DNA from: Nocardioides furvisabuli
Lineage (GTDB): Bacteria > Actinomycetota > Actinomycetes > Propionibacteriales > Nocardioidaceae
DNA length: 64,000 nucleotides
Direction: 5' to 3'
Assembly (NCBI RefSeq): GCF_021083185.1
Contig: NZ_JAIGQB010000001.1
Location: 372,001-436,000, forward strand
The translations under genes were made by a program, and so were the position numbers. This document shows positions 42,219 through 51,276 of the stretch, piece after piece (position 1 is the stretch's first letter; every line of letters starts with the position of its first letter). Under the pieces are notes generated by a model. It made no database searches, was not told where the DNA came from, and was given only the letters and a program-made list of their open reading frames with translations.

Positions 42219-44144
42219 TCAGGAGGTCCAGGCGTGCCAGAGGTCGGCGTACTCCCCGTCGAGGGCGAGCAGCTCGTCGTGGCTGCCGAGCTCGACGATC
42301 CGCCCATCGATCACCACGGCGATGCGGTCGGCGTCGTGCGCAGTGTGGAGCCGGTGCGCGATCGCGACCACGGTGCGGCCCTCGAGGAGGTTGTTCATCG
42401 ACCCCTCGAGGGTGCGCGCGGTGCGCGGATCGATCAGCGAGGTCGCCTCGTCGAGGACCAGCGTGTGGGGGTCGGCGATGATCAGCCGGGCGAGCGCGAC
42501 CTGCTGGGCCTGGGCCGGGGTGAGGGCGAAGCGGCCGGAGCCGATGAGCGTGTCGAGCCCGTCGGGCAGGCGCTCGACCCAGGCGAGCGAGCCGACCGCC
42601 CGCAGGGCCTCGCGGACGTCGTCGACGGTGGAGTCCTCACGGGCCAGCACGATGTTGTCGCGCACCGAGCCGATGAAGACGTGGTGCTCCTGGGTCACGA
42701 GCGCGACCTCGACGCGCAGCACCTCCAGCGGCAGGTCCACGAGGTCCACGCCGCCGACGCGCGCGGTCCCGGTGCGAGGACGGTTGATGCCGGCGAGCAG
42801 GCGCCCGAGGGTGGACTTGCCCGACCCGCTCGGACCGACGACGGCCAGTCGCTCGCCGACGGCGAGGTGGAGGTCGACGCCGTGGAGCACGTCGTGGCCC
42901 TCGCGGTAGGCGAAGCGCAGGTCCGTGGCCGTGAGCTCGACGCCGTCGGGGAGCCGGTCGCCGGGCTCGCGGTCGGGCGGCACCTCGGCGATGCCGAGCA
43001 GCCGGCTGGTCGACGCGGCGCCGACCTGGAGCCGGTCGACCTCGCCGATGACCGCGTCGAGCGGCTCGCTCAGCGCGACGACGTAGAGCATCGCGGCGGT
43101 GATCTGCCCGAGGTCGACCCAGCCGCGGGAGTAGCCGTAGGCGCCCACCACGAGCGTGACCACCTGCGGCAGCTGGAAGGCGGCGTTGAGCGCAGCGAAG
43201 AGCACGTTGCGCAGGGTCGTGCCGTAGCGCTCGGCCTGCGCGGAGACCTCGATGTCGTCGCTGCCCGCGCGCACCCGCGCACCGGACAGGTGCAGCGCCT
43301 CGACAGTGCGAGCACCCTCCACCGTCTCGGTGAGGGTGGTGTTGATCCGGGAGTAGGTGGCCCCCTCGGTGATGTACGCCTTGGGCGCGCGCCGCAGGTA
43401 GGTGCGCACCGCGGGGGTGCACAGCGCGAAGACCAGCAGCGCCGGCAGGGCGAGCACGACGGAGTTGAGCATCATCGCCACGACGGAGAGCAGGACCGTC
43501 ATCAGCGAGATCAGCAGCCGGGGCACGCCCCACTGCACGGAGCGTGCCATCGTGCCGACGTCGCGGGTCACGCGGGTGACGAGGTCGCCGGTGCTCGCGC
43601 CCTCGACGCGTCCCACGGGCAGCCGCAGGATCGTGTCGACGACGTACTCGCGAGCCGAGGCCAGCAGGTCCTGGCCGAAGTGGGTCGAGGTGCGCCGGGC
43701 GCCGAAGGTGAGGAGCGACTGGAGGACCACCACGCCCACGACCGCGAGGGCGATGGCGTCCAGGCCCTCCACCGCCGCGCCCTGCGCCTGCACGCGGTTG
43801 ACCAGGGAGCCGAGCAGGCGCGGCACCACGAGGGCGGCGCCGGCGGCGAGCGCGTTGAGGGCGACCATCAGCGCGAAGGAGCCCCGGCGGCTGCGGATCA
43901 GGTCGCCGAAGAAGGCCAGCACCGCACGGTTGCCCGAGACCGGCCAGCCGCGCACCGGGTTGCGCGAGGCGGCGTAGACGTCCTCGGCGCGCTGGCGGCG
44001 CAGCTCGTGGCGCTGCCACAGCGCGCGGTTGCGCTCGCGGGGACTGCCGTGCCCGGGCGGGCGCAGCTCGTCGGGGACCACCGGGGGGTCGACGCTGCGG
44101 TCGCGCCACGTGTCGGCGGAGGTGGCGAGCAGGTCGGTGGTCAT
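42219..44144 (-). CDS. ABC exporter half, catalytically competent NBD but degenerate signature
   Basis: A 641-residue half-transporter: an N-terminal ABC_membrane domain with six helices (about residues 90-360) and a C-terminal NBD. Walker A GPSGSGKST is at 437-445, Walker B is LVLDEATS, and the switch His is in VVAIAHRLHTAHDADR. The C-loop, normally LSGGQ, is LTPAQ at 541-545. It overlaps the upstream half-transporter gene by 4 bp. Together they form a heterodimer with one canonical ATP site. Drug or lipid export is likely; substrate unknown. The ATG at 44144 was chosen over an upstream in-frame codon inside the partner gene. Confidence 0.9.
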   Translation of the reverse strand: MTTDLLATSADTWRDRSVDPPVVPDELRPPGHGSPRERNRALWQRHELRRQRAEDVYAASRNPVRGWPVSGNRAVLAFFGDLIRSRRGSFALMVALNALAAGAALVVPRLLGSLVNRVQAQGAAVEGLDAIALAVVGVVVLQSLLTFGARRTSTHFGQDLLASAREYVVDTILRLPVGRVEGASTGDLVTRVTRDVGTMARSVQWGVPRLLISLMTVLLSVVAMMLNSVVLALPALLVFALCTPAVRTYLRRAPKAYITEGATYSRINTTLTETVEGARTVEALHLSGARVRAGSDDIEVSAQAERYGTTLRNVLFAALNAAFQLPQVVTLVVGAYGYSRGWVDLGQITAAMLYVVALSEPLDAVIGEVDRLQVGAASTSRLLGIAEVPPDREPGDRLPDGVELTATDLRFAYREGHDVLHGVDLHLAVGERLAVVGPSGSGKSTLGRLLAGINRPRTGTARVGGVDLVDLPLEVLRVEVALVTQEHHVFIGSVRDNIVLAREDSTVDDVREALRAVGSLAWVERLPDGLDTLIGSGRFALTPAQAQQVALARLIIADPHTLVLDEATSLIDPRTARTLEGSMNNLLEGRTVVAIAHRLHTAHDADRIAVVIDGRIVELGSHDELLALDGEYADLWHAWTS

Positions 44145-46024
44145 CGGACCGCCTCCTCGTCGTCGAGCTCGCGGGCGACCACGCGGCGGTAGTCGTCGTG
44201 GCCGACCAGGAGGTCGGCGTGCGCGCCCTCGGCCACGACGGTGCCGTCGTGCAGCAGCACCACGCGGTCGGCGTGGTGCAGCCACAGCGGGGACACGGTC
44301 ATGACGACGGTCGTGCGACCCCGTCGGGTCGCGGCGACGCGCTCGGCGATCCGCGCCTCGGTGTGGGCGTCGACGGCCGAGGTGGGCTCGACGAGCACCA
44401 GCACCGGCGGGTCGGCCGCAACGGCGCGGGCGAGGACCACGCGCTGCCGCTGTCCGCCGGAGAGGCCGCGGCCGCGCTCGTCGAGCTGGCCCTGCCAGCC
44501 CTCGGGCAGCGCGTCGTAGACGTCCTCGGCGTTGGCCACGCGCAACGCGTGCTCGGCCTGCTCGCGGGTGAGCCGGCCGTGCGGGTCGACGGCGTCCTGG
44601 AGGGTGCCGGCGAAGAGCTGGCTGCCGGTGTCGCTGACCAGCACCTGGTGGCGTACGTCGTCGAGCCCGGCGCGGGACAGGTCGACCCCGCCGAGGGTGA
44701 CGCCCCAGTCGTTGCCGGCCCGCTCCTCGTCGAGGGCGGCGATCCGTGCGCGTTCGCGTGCCCGGGCGGCGCGGGCCCGGCGGGCCGCCCGGCCGCGCGC
44801 GCCCTCCTCGCCCTCGGCGGGGACCGGCTCGGTGTCGGCCGGCAGGTAGCGCCCGAGTCGGTCGGCCAGGGCGGCGCTCTGCTCGGGGACGGCGCTGACG
44901 ACCACGGTCAGCAGACCCGGCTGGACCGTGAGGCCGCTGGCGGTGTCGTGCAGCGCGGCGGAGCCGTCGAGGGCGACCGGCTGCGCGGGGTCGCGCCAGG
45001 GCGGACGCTGCTCGAAGATCGCGATCGCCTTGCGGGCGCTCACCAGCGAGCGGGTGCCCTTCTGCACGAACTCGAAGAAGGTGCGGATCGGGCCGACCAT
45101 GAAGAGGCCGTAGCCCAGGAAGGTGATCAGCTCACCCACGCTGAGGGCGCCCTCGCGCACCTGCCGGGTGCCGAGCCACACCAGGCTCACCAGGAAGAGG
45201 CCGGAGAAGAGCACGCCGACCGCCTCGACGGCCGCCTGCCAGATGCCGGCCGACACCCCGGCCTGCCGGGCCGACTGCGACTGGCGCGCGTAGTTGGCGC
45301 CGAAGGTCTGCTCGCCGCCGATGCCGCGCAGGATCCTCAGGCCCGCCACGATGTCGGTGGCCAGCGAGGTGAGCTCGGAGGTGCGCGAGCGCTCGACCTG
45401 CTGGCGTCGGTGCAGCGGGCGCAGCAGCGGCAGGGCGGCGCCGACCAGCAGGGGCGCCGCGACCAGGGTGAGCAGGCCGAGCTGCCACGACAGGGTCAGC
45501 ACGATGAAGGCGACGGTCAGGTAGGAGACGAGCTGTCCCACGGTCCGCGCCAGGATCTCGGTGAGCGCGCCGAACTCGTCGGAGTCGCTCGAGGCCACGC
45601 TCAGCACCTCGCCGGTGGGGGAGCGGCGCGGCAGCACGTGGCCCATCTGCGCGACCTTGCGGGTGACCATCTCGAGCGTGCCGTAGAGGGCGACCAGCCA
45701 GCTCCGCACCACCAGCGTGTGCGAGACGATGCCGAAGACGCCGCCGATCACCACGACGAGCAGCAGCAGCGCGGCCCACCCGGCCAGCGCCTGCCCCGAG
45801 CCGCCGACGATGCCCTCGTCCACGGCGCGGCCGAAGATCCAGGGGCCGAGGGTCATCGGCAGGAACCACAGGGAGTAGCAGAGCGACGAGAGCGCGATCA
45901 GCGCCTTCTGGCGCCCGAGCACCCATCGCAGGAACGCCGCGGGCGACCGGGTCTCGGGGTCCGGCGTGGGTGCGTCGTCGGTGCCGGTGAAGAACGTCGC
46001 GATCCGGGGTGGGTAGTCCTGCAT
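44141..46024 (-). CDS. ABC exporter half with degenerate ATPase domain
   Basis: A 627-residue half-transporter. Six helices occupy about residues 40-330. In the NBD there is no Walker A: the strand region reads LLTVVVSAVPEQSAALADRL. A highly charged Arg/Ala/Glu insert of about 35 residues follows. The signature LSGGQ (521-525) is intact, but Walker B is VLVLVEPTSAVD (Asp lost) and the switch His is replaced (VVMTVSPLW). It can therefore complete the partner's ATP site but not hydrolyse on its own. ATG at 46024; TAGGGT lies 10 nt upstream. First gene of the pair. Confidence 0.88.
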   Translation of the reverse strand: MQDYPPRIATFFTGTDDAPTPDPETRSPAAFLRWVLGRQKALIALSSLCYSLWFLPMTLGPWIFGRAVDEGIVGGSGQALAGWAALLLLVVVIGGVFGIVSHTLVVRSWLVALYGTLEMVTRKVAQMGHVLPRRSPTGEVLSVASSDSDEFGALTEILARTVGQLVSYLTVAFIVLTLSWQLGLLTLVAAPLLVGAALPLLRPLHRRQQVERSRTSELTSLATDIVAGLRILRGIGGEQTFGANYARQSQSARQAGVSAGIWQAAVEAVGVLFSGLFLVSLVWLGTRQVREGALSVGELITFLGYGLFMVGPIRTFFEFVQKGTRSLVSARKAIAIFEQRPPWRDPAQPVALDGSAALHDTASGLTVQPGLLTVVVSAVPEQSAALADRLGRYLPADTEPVPAEGEEGARGRAARRARAARARERARIAALDEERAGNDWGVTLGGVDLSRAGLDDVRHQVLVSDTGSQLFAGTLQDAVDPHGRLTREQAEHALRVANAEDVYDALPEGWQGQLDERGRGLSGGQRQRVVLARAVAADPPVLVLVEPTSAVDAHTEARIAERVAATRRGRTTVVMTVSPLWLHHADRVVLLHDGTVVAEGAHADLLVGHDDYRRVVARELDDEEAVR

Positions 46025-46091
46025 GTCGTGGCCGACCCTAGGCGCTCTCACCCGATCGGCACGAGGCAATTACCGGGGAGTGGCCGGGGAC

Positions 46092-47186
46092 TCACGCGGC
46101 GCCGTACGCCGGGTAGTCGGTGTAGCCCTCGGCGTCGCCGCCGTAGAAGGACTCCGGCCGCTGCTCGTTGAGCGGCAGGTCCTCGGCCAGGCGGCGCGGC
46201 AGGTCGGGGTTGGCGATGAAGGTGCGGCCGAACGCCGCGGCGTCGACGAGCCCGGCACCGATGAGCCGGTCGGCCTTGGCGCGGTCGTAGCCACCGGCAC
46301 CGACGATGGGCCCGGGGTGGGCCGCGCGCAGCGCCCGGCGGTAGTCGTCGTCGAGCTCGGGGCCGCCGGCCCAGTCGGGCTCGGAGAGGTGGAGGAAGGC
46401 CAGGTCGCGCCGGCCCAGCTCGCGGGCCACGTGGAGGCCGGCCTCCAGGCCCTCGGGGTCGGAGGTGCCGTTGAAGGAGCCGATCGGCGAGATGCGGATC
46501 GCGACCCGGTCCGCGGACCACGCGTCGACCACGGCGTCGACGACCTCGAGCATGAGCCGCGCGCGGTTCGCCAGCGAGCCGCCGTACGAGTCGGTGCGCA
46601 GGTTGCTGTCGGCGGCGAGGAACTGGTGGAGCAGGTAGCCGTGCGCGCCGTGGATCTCGACGAGGTCGAAGCCGGCCCGGCGGGCGTTGACGGTGGCGCG
46701 GCGGTAGTCCTCCACGACGCGCGGGACCTCCTCGGTCCGCAGCGCCCGCGGCACCGGGCACGCCACGCGCGTCGGACGCCCGTCCTCGCCGCGCACGGTC
46801 GTGCGGTTGCGGTAGGGGCCGGCGCTGGCCGAGACCGGCAGCTGGCCGTCGTGGAAGGACTCGTGGGAGACCCGGCCGACGTGCCACAGCTGGGCCGCGA
46901 TGAGCCCGCCGGCCTCGTGGACGGCGTCGGTGACGCGACGCCACCCGGCGACCTGCTCTTCGCTGTGGATGCCCGGGGTGTCCATGTAGCCCTTGCCCTC
47001 GGGGCTGACCTGCGTGCCCTCGCTGATCAGCAGGCCGGCGCTGGCCCGCTGCACGTAGTGCTCGGCCATCAGGTCGTTGGCGACGTCGCCGGGCACCGTG
47101 GCCCGCATCCGAGTGAGCGGTGCCATCAGGACGCGGTTCTGCGTCGTCACGGCACCGAGAGTCAGGGGATCGAGGAGGGAGGGCAC
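46092..47186 (-). CDS. old yellow enzyme family NADH:flavin oxidoreductase
   Basis: A 364-residue FMN-dependent TIM-barrel ene-reductase. It begins SLLDPLTLGAVTTQNRVLMAPLTRMRA, cut here to LGAVTTQNRVLMAPLTRMRA, the usual FMN-binding N terminus. The active-site pair is in EIHGAHGYLLHQFL, followed by RTDSYGGSLANRARL, and the FMN phosphate site is near VGAGGYDRAKADRLI. The GTG at 47186 gives the normal family length but lacks a clear ribosome binding site. Resembles the NemA/xenobiotic reductase group that reduces activated alkenes or nitro compounds. Divergent from the molybdopterin enzyme gene. Confidence 0.9.
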   Translation of the reverse strand: MPSLLDPLTLGAVTTQNRVLMAPLTRMRATVPGDVANDLMAEHYVQRASAGLLISEGTQVSPEGKGYMDTPGIHSEEQVAGWRRVTDAVHEAGGLIAAQLWHVGRVSHESFHDGQLPVSASAGPYRNRTTVRGEDGRPTRVACPVPRALRTEEVPRVVEDYRRATVNARRAGFDLVEIHGAHGYLLHQFLAADSNLRTDSYGGSLANRARLMLEVVDAVVDAWSADRVAIRISPIGSFNGTSDPEGLEAGLHVARELGRRDLAFLHLSEPDWAGGPELDDDYRRALRAAHPGPIVGAGGYDRAKADRLIGAGLVDAAAFGRTFIANPDLPRRLAEDLPLNEQRPESFYGGDAEGYTDYPAYGAA

Positions 47187-47273
47187 GACAGGCGCCAACA
47201 GGGGGCTGTGCCCTGGTATTCCGGCAGACAGGACCCCTCCGGGCGGTGTGCGGGGCACCACCCCCGAGGCAGG

Positions 47274-49691
47274 ATGGGCCGGGTGACGCTTCTCTCCCAG
47301 CTGCGAGACGTGCCCGCCCGCCTCCGCAACGAGGCCCGGCAGGTGCCCACCCGTGACATCGACGAGGCGGAGGTCGAGGTCGAGTCGACGGCCCACGCCG
47401 CTGCCGGCGTCACCGCCGTGGCGGTGGCCATGCGGCGCGCCATCGGCCAGATGGGCCTGCGTCGCACCGCGTCCACGCTGACCCGCCTCAACCAGGTCGA
47501 CGGCTTCGACTGCCAGGGCTGCGCGTGGCCGGACCCCGCGCCGGGTCACCGGCACGCCGCGGAGTTCTGCGAGAACGGCGCCAAGGCCGTCGCGGAGGAG
47601 GCCACGCGCCAGGTGCTCGACCGCGAGTTCTTCGCCACCCACTCCGTGGAGGACCTCGCCGGTCGCACCGAGTTCTGGCTGGGCAAGCAGGGTCGGATCA
47701 CCGAGCCGATGGTCCTGCGCCCGGGTGCCACCCACTACACGCCGATCTCGTGGGACGACGCCTACGCCACCATCGCGGGGCACCTCCAGCGCCTGGACCA
47801 CCCCGACCAGGCCACGTTCTACACCTCCGGCAAGACCTCCAACGAGGCTGCCTTCGTCTACCAGCTCTTCGCGCGCTCCCTCGGCACCAACAACCTCCCC
47901 GACTGCTCCAACATGTGCCACGAGTCGTCCGGCTCCGCGCTCGTGGACACGATCGGCATCGGCAAGGGATCGGTCAGCCTCGAGGACATCCATCAGGCCA
48001 AGCTCCTGCTGGTCGTCGGGCAGAACCCCGGCACCAACCACCCGCGGATGCTGTCCGCGCTGGAGGAGGCGAAGTCCCGCGGTGCCCGCATCATCTCCGT
48101 CAACCCTCTCGAGGAGGCGGGCCTGGTCCGCTTCAAGAACCCGCAGAACGCCAAGGGCCTGACGGTCGGCACCGCGCTGGCCGACCTGCACCTGCCGATC
48201 CGGCTCAACGGCGACCTCGCCTTCTTCCAGGCCGTCGGCGCGCTGCTGGTCGAGTGGGACGCGGTCGACCACGACTTCCTCGAGCAGTACACGACCGGCT
48301 ACGACGCCTACGTCGAGCACGTCGCCGACCTCGACTGGGACAAGGTCGAGGCCTCCACGGGCCTCACCCGCGAGCAGGTCACCGAGGCGGCCCGGATGAT
48401 CGCGGAGTCGCCGGCCACCATCACGTGCTGGGCGATGGGCATCACCCAGCATCACAACGCGGTGGGCACCATCAAGGAGATCGTCAACGTCGCCCTCCTC
48501 CAGGGCAACATCGGCAAGCCCGGTGCGGGGGTGTGCCCCGTGCGCGGGCACTCTAACGTGCAGGGCGACCGCACCATGGGCATCTGGGAGCGGGTGCCCG
48601 ACCACTTCCTCGACGCGATCCGCGACGAGTTCGGCTTCGAGCCGCCCCGCGAGCACGGGCTCGACACGGTCGGCTCCATCCAGGCGCTGCGCGACGGCAA
48701 GATCCGGGTCTTCTTCGGCATGGGCGGCAACTTCGTCGGCGCCGCCCCCGACACCGGGGCCACCGAGGCGGCCATGCGCAACGCCGCACTGACCGTGCAC
48801 GTCTCCACCAAGCTCAACCGCTCGCACGTCGTGCACGGCGGCGAGGCGCTGATCCTGCCCGCCCTCGGGCGCAGCGAGAAGGACCTCACCGGCGGCCGCG
48901 TGCAGCGGGTGACGGTCGAGGACTCGATGTCGGCGGTGCACGCCTCGCGCGGTCCCCTCGACCCGCCGTCGGAGCACGTGCGGTCCGAGGTCGACATCGT
49001 CTGCTCCCTCGCCCTGGCCACGCTGGGCGAGGACTCGCCGGTGCCGTGGGCGGCGTTCCGCGAGGACTACACCGAGATCCGACGCCGGATCGCGCGCGTC
49101 GTCCCGGGCTGCGCGTCGTACGACGAGAAGGTCGACGAGCCCGGCGGGTTCGTCCTGCCGCACCCGCCGCGGGACAACCGCGTCTTCGAGACCCCGAGCG
49201 GCCGGGCCGTGATCACCACGACGCCCATCGACGTGCTCGACGTGCCGCGCGGGCGCTTCCTGCTCCAGACGATGCGCTCGCACGACCAGTTCAACACCAC
49301 CATCTACGGCCTCGACGACCGCTACCGCGGCGTGAAGGGCGGGCGCCGGGTCGTCTTCGTCAACCCGGACGACCTGCGCGACCTGGGACTGGCCGAGGGC
49401 GACCTGATCGACCTGGTCAGCGAGTGGCGCGACGGGGTGGAGCGCTACGCGCGGTCGTTCCGGGTCGTCCCCTACGACCAGCCGCGCGGCTGCGTCGCGG
49501 CCTACTACCCCGAGGCCAACCCGCTGGTCCCGCTGGACTCGACGGCGGACAAGAGCAACCAGCCGGTCTACAAGTCGATCGTCGTGCGGCTCGACCGACC
49601 GGGCGAGGGCGAGGGGCACTCGGACTCGCACGGCTCGCCCGACCAGGACTCCGGCTCCCACCGCGACGACCAACCCCACCACCTGAGCTGA
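47274..49691 (+). CDS. FdhF/YdeP-family molybdopterin oxidoreductase
   Basis: An 805-residue molybdenum bis-MGD enzyme of the YdeP (FdhF-like) type. An Fe-S ligand pair is visible at C80 and C83 (DCQGCAWPDP), and CSNMCHESSG and GQNPGTNHPRML are cofactor-domain motifs. The C-terminal domain begins near VFVNPDDLRDLGLAEGD. Members are linked to acid or thiol stress and formate-related chemistry, but the substrate is not known. No selenocysteine TGA is needed. Starts at 47274 (ATG) and 47283 (GTG) are both possible; the ATG is listed. A His/Asp/Ser-rich 25-residue tail is unusual. Confidence 0.88.
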   Translation: MGRVTLLSQLRDVPARLRNEARQVPTRDIDEAEVEVESTAHAAAGVTAVAVAMRRAIGQMGLRRTASTLTRLNQVDGFDCQGCAWPDPAPGHRHAAEFCENGAKAVAEEATRQVLDREFFATHSVEDLAGRTEFWLGKQGRITEPMVLRPGATHYTPISWDDAYATIAGHLQRLDHPDQATFYTSGKTSNEAAFVYQLFARSLGTNNLPDCSNMCHESSGSALVDTIGIGKGSVSLEDIHQAKLLLVVGQNPGTNHPRMLSALEEAKSRGARIISVNPLEEAGLVRFKNPQNAKGLTVGTALADLHLPIRLNGDLAFFQAVGALLVEWDAVDHDFLEQYTTGYDAYVEHVADLDWDKVEASTGLTREQVTEAARMIAESPATITCWAMGITQHHNAVGTIKEIVNVALLQGNIGKPGAGVCPVRGHSNVQGDRTMGIWERVPDHFLDAIRDEFGFEPPREHGLDTVGSIQALRDGKIRVFFGMGGNFVGAAPDTGATEAAMRNAALTVHVSTKLNRSHVVHGGEALILPALGRSEKDLTGGRVQRVTVEDSMSAVHASRGPLDPPSEHVRSEVDIVCSLALATLGEDSPVPWAAFREDYTEIRRRIARVVPGCASYDEKVDEPGGFVLPHPPRDNRVFETPSGRAVITTTPIDVLDVPRGRFLLQTMRSHDQFNTTIYGLDDRYRGVKGGRRVVFVNPDDLRDLGLAEGDLIDLVSEWRDGVERYARSFRVVPYDQPRGCVAAYYPEANPLVPLDSTADKSNQPVYKSIVVRLDRPGEGEGHSDSHGSPDQDSGSHRDDQPHHLS

Positions 49692-49735
49692 GCGGGCCCC
49701 CGCCGATCCACGCGGGGCGGGTACGGTGGCCGGCG

Positions 49736-50677
49736 ATGACCACGCACATCGACGTGCTCTCCCCGCGCGAGGTCCCTCTCGGAGGTCCCCGGGCCATGCG
49801 CGTACGACGCACGCTGCCGCAGCGGCATCGGTCACTGATCGGCGCCTGGTGCTTCGTCGACCACTACGGGCCCGACGAGGTCGACGAGACGGGCGGGATG
49901 GTGCTGCCCGCACACCCGCACACCGGCCTGCAGACCGCGAGCTGGCTCTTCGGCGGTGAGCTCGAGCACCGCGACTCCGTCGGCAGCCTCGCGACGGTGC
50001 GCCCCGGCGAGCTCAACCTGATGACGGCCGGCCGGGGGATCAGCCACACCGAGGTCTCCACGCCGGACACGACCGTCCTGCACGGCGCCCAGCTCTGGAT
50101 CGCGCTGCCCGACGCCACCCGCCACTGCGACCCCGGCTTCGAGCACTTCGCGCCCGAGCCGGTGCGCGGGCCGGGCTGGGAGGCGCGGGTCTTCATCGGC
50201 TCCCTCCTCGGGGCGAGCTCGCCGGTCCACACCCACACGCCCCTGCTCGGCGCCGAGCTGATGCTCGCGCCCGGCCGGAGCCTCGACGTCGAGCTCGACG
50301 CGACCTTCGAGCACGGCGTGCTCCTCGACGTCGGCCTCGTCGAGGTGGACGGCACGGAGGTCAAGCCGAGCGACCTCGCCCACGTCGCCGAGGGGCGTAC
50401 GACCCTGACGATCACCGCACTCGAGGAGTCCCGCCTGCTGCTGCTCGGCGGGCCTCCGTTCGGCGAGGCGATCGTCATGTGGTGGAACTTCATCGGTCGC
50501 ACCCACGAGGAGATCGTCGGCTTCCGCGAGGAGTGGCAGGACCAGATCACCGCCGACGGCGAGGTCGTGGACGCGGGCACGTCCGTCGCCGCCGGGCGCT
50601 TCGGCGTGGTCGACCTCGACCTCCCGCCGATCCCGGCCCCCGGCATGCCCCACGTCCGCCTCAAGCTGAGGCACTGA
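49736..50677 (+). CDS. pirin family protein
   Basis: A 313-residue bicupin. The metal-binding N-terminal cupin is recognisable from VDHYGPDEV, PAHPHTGLQTASWLFGGELEHRDS (in part HPHTGLQTASWLF) and LMTAGRGISHTEVS. The C-terminal cupin lacks clear metal ligands. Pirins act as quercetinases or as redox-sensing regulators in different organisms; which applies here is not visible. TACGGT ends 8 nt before the ATG, so transcription may be near-leaderless. Tag follows after 5 bp. Confidence 0.92.
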   Translation: MTTHIDVLSPREVPLGGPRAMRVRRTLPQRHRSLIGAWCFVDHYGPDEVDETGGMVLPAHPHTGLQTASWLFGGELEHRDSVGSLATVRPGELNLMTAGRGISHTEVSTPDTTVLHGAQLWIALPDATRHCDPGFEHFAPEPVRGPGWEARVFIGSLLGASSPVHTHTPLLGAELMLAPGRSLDVELDATFEHGVLLDVGLVEVDGTEVKPSDLAHVAEGRTTLTITALEESRLLLLGGPPFGEAIVMWWNFIGRTHEEIVGFREEWQDQITADGEVVDAGTSVAAGRFGVVDLDLPPIPAPGMPHVRLKLRH

Positions 50678-50682
50678 CCTCG

Positions 50683-51267
50683 ATGGGTGCCGTGGCCGTC
50701 GTCGGCGCGGACGGCGTCGCGCGCTGCCCGTGGGGTGCCGGCGACCCCGTCAACGCGGCCTACCACGACACCGAGTGGGGGATGCGCGTGTCGGGGGAGA
50801 GCGCCCACCTCGAGCGGCTCACCCTCGAGGCCTTCCAGTCCGGCCTGTCGTGGCTGACCATCCTCAACAAGCGGCCGCGCTTCCGCGAGGTCTTCGCGGG
50901 CTTCGACGCCGACGTCGTCGCCACCTTCGGGCCGGCCGACGTCGAACGCCTGATGACCGACGCCGGCATCGTGCGCAACCGGCGCAAGGTCGACGCCGCC
51001 ATCGCCAACGCCCGCGCCACCGTCGCCCTGCGCGCCGACGGCGGCCTGGAGTCCTTCATCTGGTCCTTCCGGCCCGAGCCCGGACCGCCGCCGCGCACCA
51101 CGGCCGACGTGCCCACGACCTCGCCGGAGTCGGTCGCGCTGGCCAGGGCGCTGAAGAAGGCCGGCTTCGTGCACGTCGGGCCCACCACGATGTACGCCCT
51201 GATGGAGGCCGTCGGCCTCGTCGACGACCACCTCGAGGGATGCCACCGGCGCGGCTGTGCTGGCTAG
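50683..51267 (+). CDS. tag: DNA-3-methyladenine glycosylase I
   Basis: A 194-residue base-excision repair enzyme that removes 3-methyladenine. Zinc-binding residues are in RCPWG near the N terminus and in CHRRGC at the C terminus; YHDTEWG and FEAFQSG-like LEAFQSGLSWLTILNKR are the family's helix-hairpin-helix region landmarks. Normal length. It lies 5 bp after the pirin gene and its stop codon is part of the next gene's -10 element. Confidence 0.94.
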   Translation: MGAVAVVGADGVARCPWGAGDPVNAAYHDTEWGMRVSGESAHLERLTLEAFQSGLSWLTILNKRPRFREVFAGFDADVVATFGPADVERLMTDAGIVRNRRKVDAAIANARATVALRADGGLESFIWSFRPEPGPPPRTTADVPTTSPESVALARALKKAGFVHVGPTTMYALMEAVGLVDDHLEGCHRRGCAG

Positions 51268-51270
51268 TCT
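51265..51270 (+). promoter_or_regulatory. -10 element, leaderless promoter of the amidase gene
   Basis: TAGTCT ends 6 nt before the ATG at 51277; its first three bases are the tag stop codon. Confidence 0.6.
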
Positions 51271-51276
51271 CGCCGC

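Noticed and set aside
44141..46024. Degenerate ABC half-transporter as a pseudogene
   Set aside because: The frame is full length, the signature motif is intact, and its losses complement those of the partner exactly, which fits functional asymmetry better than decay.
47274..49691. Selenocysteine-containing formate dehydrogenase, which would tie in with a selenium module
   Set aside because: The frame has no internal TGA at the active-site position and belongs to the YdeP-like type; no SECIS-like element was seen.
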